A stretch of 64,000 nt of DNA from positions 2,232,001 to 2,296,000 of the forward strand of contig JAECYW010000006.1 of the NCBI GenBank assembly GCA_023014335.1, in the 5' to 3' direction. Made by a program: the position numbers and the translations under genes. Of this stretch, positions 22,640 to 30,892 are shown one piece after another. Position 1 is the stretch's first letter, and each line of letters opens with the position of its first letter. The notes below the pieces were generated by a model. It was given only the letters and a program-made list of their open reading frames with translations. It had not been told where the DNA came from and searched no databases. Source of the DNA: Galerina marginata (taxonomy: Eukaryota; Basidiomycota; Agaricomycetes; Agaricales; Galerinaceae).

Positions 22640-22990
22640 TATTAGAGGGGTTGGGAATATCTGGGACAATTCTGGGCGTGATTCTGGGTCTAATCTCGAG
22701 CTAAAGTGGCATCTTGGCCATTGTGGGAGGTCAAAGTCAGCGATGTTGGTTTCTAGGATGATTCTCAAAATAGTTTTGAGCTAAAATCTGCCATCTTGAC
22801 CACTAGATGGCCATTAAGTCAAAGTGGGCGATTCTGGCAGTTTCGGCACGATTCCGGGTACAGTTTGGGTTGGATTTTGGGCCTATCCACAAAATAAGAT
22901 TTGAGGTTAACAGTTCGAATTGGCATCCTCACCTTTAGAGTGGGTAATTCAGGTATTTTCTGGGGTGATTCCTGGTACAATTCCTGGTCA
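22640..22990. repeat. Degenerate tandem repeat between the GH17 genes
   Basis: Units of roughly 80-90 bases recur with much divergence: GATTCT followed by GAGCTAAA, a TGGCATCTTGGCCA-like segment and GTCAAAGT. Two units are clear (about 22680-22750 and 22757-22835) and further fragments follow. No coding potential was seen in 22603-23492. Confidence 0.45.
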
Positions 22991-23492
22991 ATTCTCAAGA
23001 TGTTTGAGCTAGAAGGTTTCGACTCTGATCCCCGTTCTGAAAATAAATTTCCAAAGGTTTACGGTTTTCACTGTTGTTTACAGCCCGCAGTGTGGTGTGG
23101 TCAAATGGGCCCAGTTCTATACTATAGTCAAATCCAAGCTCGGTCCACAACCAGTCAACCGAACCGAAGTATGCCGATGACCAGATGGGCATCTACTTAC
23201 TGACTAGCGTCCGACTCCATGTTGAATGGTACTAGGCTATCGACAATAAGCCAGGTGCACATCGATGACCAAGACGCACTCACTCGCTGCTCAACCGGGG
23301 TGGACGGAGGTACAAGCCTGTTTTGCGTCTCGTGGATTTAGATATGGGTTGAAATGAGAAGAAAAGAAGCGCCACAGGTAGATCACGATGGAAAGATGAT
23401 TCGTTGTAAACGGACGTCGCAGTCACACCTGCCTAATCACCATTGCTCAATGCCCAATATAGATTACAGACCTTCTACAATACTTAACAGGT

Positions 23493-24795
23493 CTAACAGG
23501 AGCTGAGTGCACCCGGGTTAAGAGGGATCTCGCCGAATACTCCAAAGCTGCGCTCGTTATCGTTTGATTTCCACAGCTGGTCGTCATATTCGAATCCATA
23601 AACGGAAATAGAGGTGTCGGTGAGGCAAACGCAGTTGATGCTAGATATCGCATTTTGTTCGTCCCCAGTAGAGGCCACCGCGCTGCCCATATTACCGCCC
23701 CTCGACGGCCAACCGGTTCTGTGGGCAGATTATTAACTTTTATGAAAAAAATTGAGGGTGCTGTGATATTATTCATACTCGGTGATGTATATTTTCTTCC
23801 CGGGACAGGTGTTTTTCAGCCCTGGGACAACGGTGTTAAACAAGAAACTCCCTGCTTGGTTCGATCCAACATTGCCATCATAAAACGCGCTACATTGGGA
23901 GTGGGTTAGACGATTACACAGGAGAGAGAAGGGGAAGAGATGAACGACTCACTGGGCATTAGCTCCAATGAAATCCGCGTTGCAGAACGCGGCGTTATTG
24001 CGAATGGTGACCCAGTTGTGGACGGTTGATACAGACGTCGTTATACCGGAAGAGCTTAGGGAAGCTATTTTGCGTTGTCAATCGGAAATGCGGTTTGCGG
24101 AAGAATGTTATTGCACCTTTCACGCTACTAACTTTAGCCATTATGTTGCTGGGTGTATCGTTGACCTGTTAACTCAAAATGCGTCAACTGAGCAACAAAT
24201 CGAAGAAGCCAGAATACCAACCTCGTTTCCGATAGTTAATCCGACAAAACGACTCGCTCCGTACTTGGCATACGCTGTGCGAAAGGTCTGGACATCGTTG
24301 CTGGAAATAATATTTGTTTGATGCGAACGAACCGACAGCCGCTGAATTTAAACGTGATTCCTGCTTACTCGATTTGTGTCTGACTATCAGCTATAGTATC
24401 CTAGAGCAGGAGTCAACAAATAGGTCCCTTGACATAATGTAGGAAGAGTCGTTTACAGAAACCCATAGACCAGCCATGACTTTAATTCCTGCAGCGGCGG
24501 CGGCAGATGAGGCCATGTCAAGGGAATTGCAGTCGAATCCTAATATACGGATTGCATTGAATCCCTTTCCTTTCGCGTCGCTAGCAAGTTGATTCCACTG
24601 CAGAAGGGAAAAAGGACGGGGTTTGCGACGATGGACTATTCAGTAGTAGAAGAGCGTGAATACCTGAGTTTGAGTTCGGCAGGTATAGCTTGTAACCCCG
24701 CCGGCACTATTCGAAACAGTAAGTCCTGCAAAATGATTGCTAGCAAGAACAGGGGCCACAAAGAGGGCAAAGGCAGCTGCGAGAAGGGGAACCAT
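23493..24795 (-). CDS. Secreted GH17 family glucan hydrolase B (beta-1,3-glucanase type)
   Basis: Close paralogue of gene A with all eight exons and the same intron positions. Signal peptide MVPLLAAAFALFVAPVLASN, then GFNAIRILGFDCNSLDMA, acid/base Glu in RFVGLTIGNEVND, AFCNADFIGANA, and nucleophile Glu in KKIYITETGWPSRGG. It ends FEYDDQLWKSNDNERSFG, then VFGEIPLNPGALSSC. All exon joins checked by eye keep frame, so it appears intact. The tandem head-to-tail layout and similar promoters point to recent duplication. Differences cluster in loops (GNMGS versus GKLGS; a DTIADSQTQ versus NTMAGSQTQ segment). Confidence 0.92.
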
Positions 24796-24835
24796 TGTGC
24801 GAAGGAAATCGCGAGGCGTCGAAGTGGGACCACGG

Positions 24836-24842
24836 CTTTATA
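24836..24842 (-). promoter_or_regulatory. TATA box of GH17 gene B
   Basis: TATAAAG on the minus strand, about 45 bases upstream of the ATG at 24795, equivalent to the box of gene A. Confidence 0.6.
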
Positions 24843-25582
24843 TGAACGGACTTCAGCGAGGCGCACGGCATCTTGATGGTTATGCCAAAGTAGCTTGCAA
24901 AGGTACAAAATACGTGGCAGTTCAAAGCTCACCCACAGCACGATCCGGTTCAAATGGCTTCAAGACATAAAAGACGTTCTGTGTGCTCCAGAGGACGACT
25001 CTTCAACACTTGACCATCATACTTGTCTCGTAGGACACGGATTACGAGATGGCAGTGGGTGGGTGTAAAGTGGGGTGATCCCATGGCAATCAATCCGAGT
25101 GTCCTTCTCTTCATATCCTGGCTGTCGAAAAATGCCTATGAAAGAACCAAGAGGAGATGAACTCGGGAGCCTTCCACAGGAAGAACCGAAGGACGACTTG
25201 ACAGACAGTACTGTACAGCTATTCTGGCCATATGGAATCTTGATGAATGGTTAGAAAAAAACATGCATTTGATAAACTCGGAGCGAGGATATCTGGACTA
25301 TTAAAACGTAGTGAATACATACATTGTTTTAAATGAAACAATCTGAGTTACTTACAGTAACATCCCAATGGTGTCCAGTAAGTTTTCAAACTCGTGGATT
25401 GACTCGAACACATTTTATCGGACATCGCAGAACCTGACAAAAGAAAGAAAAGTTCAGAATGTGCAATATAATTCAAGTTATAAACAAGTATGCGTACATT
25501 AAGCTAGGAATGAAGTGATATGTTTGCAGAATGGTTTGCGCCGAAGACACTGTGGGTGTATGAAGGCAGGTCGTGAATGCGT
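24843..25582. other. Intergenic
   Basis: AT-rich, no gene seen. Contains the 3' flank of the coiled-coil gene ending at 25583. Confidence 0.5.
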
Positions 25583-27789
25583 CTATTTGTCCCAGCCTAA
25601 ACTCGGACTTCTGTATTCCCGCTTGACCGGACGGCTTCTGCTTGCCTCTGCGATCTTCTCGAGTTCGCCTTTGTATTTCCTCGCCTCCGACTTCAACTTC
25701 TTCCTCTCGGTCACCCATGTGCTCTTCTCCTTCTCCCAGCTCTTTTTCTCCTCTGCCAACTTGATCCTGCTCTGGATCTCCTTCCGCAGCGCTTCGCTTG
25801 CCCACTTTTCGTCTCGTTCCAGCTGAAGCAACTTCTCCGCATCCGCCTTTCGGTCTTTGGTCGCCCACGCCAGTTCTTCTTCCAGTTTTCGCTTTTTGCT
25901 TGCTAATACCTCATTGCTGCGAATGGTCTTGGCCCGCTCTGTCTCGACCTCTTTCTCCCTTTCAGCGAGCTTCGTGCGTTGTTCCTTCAAGTCGGAAACC
26001 CGCCTCTCGACTTCTGCGACGAGGATCTCTTTCTGCTCCTTCATCTCCCTCTCGACATCGTGCGCCAGCCTCTCGAAATGTATGTTCTCCTTCTCCAGAC
26101 GCGTGATGGTCGCCTCCAGCCCACCTTGCTCTGCCTTGATCCTCAAATTCGCCGCTTGTATCTTCTCTCGGTGCTGGACTTCCTGTTGTTGCTGCACGCG
26201 TAGGGTATCCACGGTCTCGCCCAACCTGCACTTCTCTTCCTCCAACTTGCTTACCACCCCTTCGAGCTTCACCATCACTGTCTGCTGCTTCTTCTTCTCA
26301 TCGTCATAGACCTTTATCTTCTCCTCAAGTTCGGAGGTCTTGTCTTCAAGCTGCGCCTTCGCCTCCCTCAAACATTCGTGCTCTTCTGCCATCTCCTTTA
26401 CTCTCCCCTCCAGTCGTCCTTTCCCCTCCTCCAGTCCCTCGATCTTCCTTTCAAATTCCGATCGCTCTGCGTACATTTCCTCCTTCTTGATCTCGGCTGG
26501 ACCTCCGATTCGTCCTTCCAACTTGATAATCGTCTCCTCAAGTTTCTCAACCATCGCCTTCATCCGTGTGTTCTCCTCCTCAAACAACCGCTTCTCGGCA
26601 GCCCATTTCATGCGTTCTGCGTCAAAAACCTCTCGGTCCAAAGCAGACCGCGCCTTTTCTTCTTCGATTTCCCCGTCTTCCAAGTTGGCCTTGGCCACTT
26701 CTTCACTCTGCACCCCCACCTCACTTCTCTGAGCACCTGAGTGGACACCAGCGCTCTTCGCGCTAAGCCAGATCTTCGCCATTTCTTCCATAATTAGATC
26801 TGCATGTTGCTGGATCACGGTCGAGTTGGAAGGGTGCTGCAGCTTCCTGGGCTGCGTCTGTGGGGTTTGGTATAGCCATGACGAATCGGTCGGCAGTTGT
26901 GCATGTGTGTGTGATTGGTGCGGGTGTTGTGGTATTGGAGGCGTAGGTGGAGGTGGAGGGAGAAACACGGAGGGCAGGGGAATAGGGCCGTCGTAGTAGA
27001 TGTCTGTGCCGACTGGTGGATAGGAATGGTAAGTTGGTGGATACTGCGCGTAAAATTGGGCATGCTCGGGCACTAGAGGAGGATGGACATCTATATACGT
27101 GAGCGGTTGGGAATAGTACGATGGAGTCAGTGGTGAGATTTGCTGAGAGGAAGACAGGGGTGATGGTTGAGAGCGGGTTGAGTTGGACCGCGACTGAGAT
27201 GAATGCGAAGTTAGATCTTTTGCACCGTGTTTCGGTGCTGGAGGTTTTGAAGCTGATACGCGATCGGACGACAAAATATTTCCCCCTGACGACGCCAAGG
27301 AAGAGAAATGGCTATCCAGCTGCTCTGAGCTGGGAGGCAGGAGGTATGAAAACGACTGGTGGTATTTTGTGTCTCTGTTCGTTGAGGCGTCGACACTCCC
27401 TTCTCCAGTTATGTTCGCTTGGGATAAGGAATGTTCCCTCTGTCCAATTTCCGCCGGATCTGTCTTTGTACGCTTGCGAGTGGTCGCTTGCGATGCATCG
27501 GACGCGAGCTCAGCACCTAAGCCGTTGTCAACGACTTGAGTGGCTTCAGTTGACGTCCACTTTCGTTTGAGGTTCAGTGACCGAGGTTCAACGTTGGTTT
27601 GGGCCACTGCAACAAAACTGGCGTTGCTGGGATGGACTGCGGAACTAGTTTCGGTTCTGCCTGGGTGTTGTACTTGTTGGCAAAAACACAGTGGGTAAGA
27701 AGGATTATGTTACCTTGAGATGCCTGTGGCTTTGCACTCGAGCTCGAGCTCGAAGTCGCGTCCATGTCCGCTGAATTCGGGTGTGGCAT
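25583..27789 (-). CDS. Long coiled-coil protein, local family member 3 (unknown function)
   Basis: Two exons, 27789-27714 and 27660-25583 (53-nt GTAACA...CAG intron), give 717 residues. The second exon alone has no ATG where its frame opens, so the short first exon (MPHPNSADMDATSSSSSS) is needed. Residues about 50-95 hold basic patches (LKRKW, TRKRTK). A Pro/Tyr/His-rich low-complexity zone follows (YPPTYHSYPPVG, FLPPPPPTPPIPQ). At about residue 309 comes the shared helix QQHADLIMEEMAKIWL and then EVGVQSEE. From about 345 to 700 the chain is an almost unbroken coiled coil rich in Glu and Lys. It ends KREYRSPSLGWDK. Same architecture as 30893-33817. No named family recognised. Confidence 0.78.
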
Positions 27790-28347
27790 AACCCCTTTTC
27801 TGTCGTCCGAGTCGAGCACAGTGACTCTCCACTAAACAAAACAAAACAAAATTGGAGCGGAAATACGTTCGGAAGTACGTTCGGACGCGCTAGTTGTAAG
27901 AGGATCGGTCAACGGAAAGGAAGAGGAAGAGAGAAAGGCATGGCCAAGGCCGAGTGGATCTCGCGAGGAACCCGCGCCGCATTCGACAATTTTTAATGAG
28001 CTTGTCTATTTTTGGCGCGTTGAAGGTGATGGGCCCGAGTGCTTGGCTCGTCGATCGTTGATTGTCGCTCTGCATAGATGCCGACATAACAGCCCCTAAA
28101 CCAGTCAATATGAGTATCAAGAGCCTGAGGTTGTATAAAAGGTTGAAGCATTCGCGACAAGACTCAGAATGTGGTTCTATAGAGTTGAGAAATTGCCGTT
28201 CAACTAGAAGTTCAGGTGAAGACCATCAAATCCAGACGAGGAATAATTATGCCATGATATTAAGATATAAGGAGGACAAACAACCATGCAGGGTATATAA
28301 CACGTGAATAAATACCCGTCAGCTGGAAGCAGAATTATGATGCGGGC
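27790..28347. other. Intergenic
   Basis: Promoter of the coiled-coil gene on the left and 3' flank of hydrophobin 2 on the right. No gene was seen. Confidence 0.5.
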
Positions 28348-28814
28348 TTAGGCGCCGACGATGGCGGGGGTGCAGTTCACGCCAACAAGTTGGTCTAAAC
28401 AGAGACGAATTAGTATGAGGAACGACTCAAGCCATAGCGGAAATAAAGATGAAGTGTTATTGCTCACTGGTGAAGTTGTGCTCGCAGCACACAGGAGCAG
28501 AAGCGCTATAAAATTCAATATCAGATCAAACATTCCTCTCAAGAAGTCAAGAAAAAGACATACCAGTTAGCACCAGTTCCAGCACCAATGCCAGTGATGG
28601 CATTGCACTCAAGGCCAACTTGGCCAGTGATCTCTGAGACGACGACGCCAACGAGGGAGGCGATATCCGTGGCGCTGTATTCCTGGGGCGTCTGTAAGGT
28701 GCCGCAGCATTGTGCGACGCCGGTGTTGCAGCTGTAGACGGTGTTGGTGACGAGGGCGGAGGCGGAGAGAGCGCCGAGGGTGGCGATGAAGAGGGTGGCG
28801 AACTTGGAGAACAT
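28348..28814 (-). CDS. Class I hydrophobin 2
   Basis: Exons 28814-28564, 28505-28468 and 28394-28348 give 111 residues. Signal peptide MFSKFATLFIATLGALSASA. Eight cysteines in class I order: VYSCNTG, AQCCGT, GLECNAI, then NCAS, PVCCEH and VNCTPA. It has four extra residues after the signal peptide compared with hydrophobin 1. Middle and last exon lengths (38 and 47 nt) equal those of the other two. It is transcribed away from hydrophobin 3, with about 1.2 kb between their starts. Confidence 0.96.
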
Positions 28815-28885
28815 CGTTAAGTTGGTTTGGTGGGTGGGTTTGAGTATGAGTGGGATAGTGTAGATGTGGAAGTGAACGAGGGCTT

Positions 28886-28927
28886 TGTTCGACTGGGGAA
28901 TAGAGTGACATTCGTCGAGCTTTTATA
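28886..28927 (-). promoter_or_regulatory. Core promoter of hydrophobin 2: TATA box and conserved CAGTCGAACA
   Basis: On the minus strand TATAAAAG (28927-28920) is followed 32 bases later by CAGTCGAACA (28895-28886). The ATG is at 28814. Same arrangement as the other hydrophobins. Confidence 0.7.
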
Positions 28928-29918
28928 GATTTCAGAGAGTGGAGGAACTTGAAAAAAATATAACGGCCTTTCTGGAAACGGATAAGCGTCCTTCGTTTGA
29001 TACGCGCTAACTGGCTTCTTGTGATAATCATCAAACAATACTCGGCGCTGACGTCGTTCTCTTTCGGTAGGGATTGGCTGGGGAAATTTGCAATCCCCAG
29101 ACCAAGCTTCCTCGTCAAGATCCGGCGGGAGTGGCGCCGCTGTAATTAAGCTTCTCATCGTGTGTTCTTTCTTTAGCCTTGGATCATCAGCCCAAATGAA
29201 TTGTGCGGTTGATCGATCCTTTTGTTCGGCGCTTGGACTTCTCGAGGGTCCTTGGCATGTTCGACAACAAAATTTTGTAGGATGCCCGGTGTTAATATTG
29301 TGACCCAACTTGTATGCTCGAGTAATGAAGGGAAGTCGTTTGAAAATACTCCCATCGCCAACCAAGAGTCCGTCGAACTTTGAAAATGAGAGGTTCTGCA
29401 TGCCTCATAAATGACTGGTAAGGTACTCGTAAGCGTCATGTTCGAGGTTATTTTTGGCAATAATTTGTCCCGATGTGGCAAGCGCTAACCCATATTAGGA
29501 TTTGTTTTTCACCTCCAACTTACCGACGCTTCATGATCACTGAAATTAGAAACGTCAAGTTGCGAATTATTACGGTTTCCAAAGAATCGCACGTCGCCAG
29601 CGCACAATACGCAGTGGCGCATCTGATGTTTTTTCACCTCTGCTCCACACATCGTTGGCTTCTCGCACCAGAAGCAAGCAAAAACATTAGACATATTACG
29701 TCAATGACATATTTACAATGAGTCGGTCTAATTTAGGTCTAAAGCGCAACTCGGGACACTTTCCATCAACGGGAATGTTTTCGGTTCCAATTTTCCAGCT
29801 TCGTACTTCGGTCATCCTGGAGACTTCTAGATCCCGCCAAGATCTCACAGAGACCCACACGAGCGGTCTTCTCGGAACGCACCGCGTCTCAAGGAATTTG
29901 CACCCCAAGCAAAATATG
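28928..29918. promoter_or_regulatory. Divergent promoter region shared by hydrophobins 2 and 3
   Basis: About 1 kb between two divergent TATA boxes. A minus-strand open stretch (about 29000-29480, in two frames) reads partly like protein but has no matched start, splice sites or family. It is treated as regulatory DNA. Confidence 0.4.
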
Positions 29919-29961
29919 TATAAAAGGCCTTCCTCCTTGCTTTCAATTCCCCAGTCGAACA
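29919..29961 (+). promoter_or_regulatory. Core promoter of hydrophobin 3: TATA box and conserved CAGTCGAACA
   Basis: TATAAAAG at 29919-29926 and CAGTCGAACA at 29952-29961, 33 bases apart start to start. The ATG follows at 30004. Confidence 0.7.
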
Positions 29962-30003
29962 GATCACCTCGTCTTTCAACACATCCTCTCCAATCAACCA
30001 AAG

Positions 30004-30460
30004 ATGTTCTCCAAAGTCGCCCTCTTCGTCGCTGCTGCCTTCGCCACCTCCGCGGTCGCCAGCCCTATGATTTACGGCTCTTGCAACAGCGGCCCCGTCA
30101 TGTGCTGTGGCTCCCTCAATGCCCCAGGGACAGATGGAGCCAACTACGCTCTCGGCCTCATCGATGTTGTCGTCAGTAGCATCACTGGCCAAGTGGGTGC
30201 CGAGTGCAACCCAATCACCGTTATTGGTGCAGGCACTGGCGCTAACTGGTAAGCCATTCTTGTGAACCCACTGCTGAACAGGCCCTCACCAATTTTCCTT
30301 TCAATTAGTGCCACTGCCCCTGTTTGCTGCGAAAAGAACTTCTTTAGTACGCCTCTGTCTTTTATTTCTGTTCGAATACTGTTCATGGCTTCGATACTGA
30401 CTCCCTACTGTAGACCAGCTGGTTGGTGTCAACTGCAGCCCCGTTGTCGCTGGTGTTTAA
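30004..30460 (+). CDS. Class I hydrophobin 3
   Basis: Exons 30004-30248, 30309-30346 and 30414-30460 give 109 residues. Signal peptide MFSKVALFVAAAFATSAVAS. Cysteines: YGSCNSG, VMCCGS, GAECNPI, NCAT, PVCCEK, VNCSPV. It is the most divergent of the three (LNAPGTDGANYALGLIDVVV replaces the TPEEYNANAIAAL segment), yet keeps exon lengths and phases. Expression is likely driven by the TATA box 85 bases upstream. Confidence 0.96.
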
Positions 30461-30892
30461 AATGGGTGGCCCCATCGTTTGGATGTCTAGTCATGTTCAC
30501 GCATTTTTACGATACCCACGCATCGCTCAGACTCGTAGCTACCCTTAATGATAACTCTGTCGCGTTTTCTCTCTCTGTGCGATGTTTAAACCTCAATGAC
30601 TAAGTCTCGACTTTGGTAAACTGGAATGTTATTTTTAGGCGTTTATCCGGTCCGCCAATTCTGACGTTTCTGATGTAAGCAAGACTGCCAGCTGAGAAAC
30701 GAAGGCCTGTCTGCAGTGTTCCTCTGCTCTCACACAACCCTTAGTGCGTCGAGAACAAGGAATCATTACTACCGTACGTGACATATTCGGAATCGTCGTT
30801 GTGGCCAATGTTAACACTCTGAAATATAGGCATGAGCGCTAGAACGAATGACAACAATACGGCCGAGGCGGCGCTAATACTCTAATACTATC
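30461..30892. other. Intergenic
   Basis: 3' flank of hydrophobin 3 and promoter of the long coiled-coil gene. No gene was seen. Confidence 0.5.

Noticed and set aside
27574..27819. Start of the 25583 gene at a frame opening at 27819
   Set aside because: That codon is GTG; the first ATG in the exon is at 27789.
29000..29481. Possible minus-strand gene between hydrophobins 2 and 3
   Set aside because: No coherent exon structure; it overlaps the divergent promoter region and has no recognisable motif.
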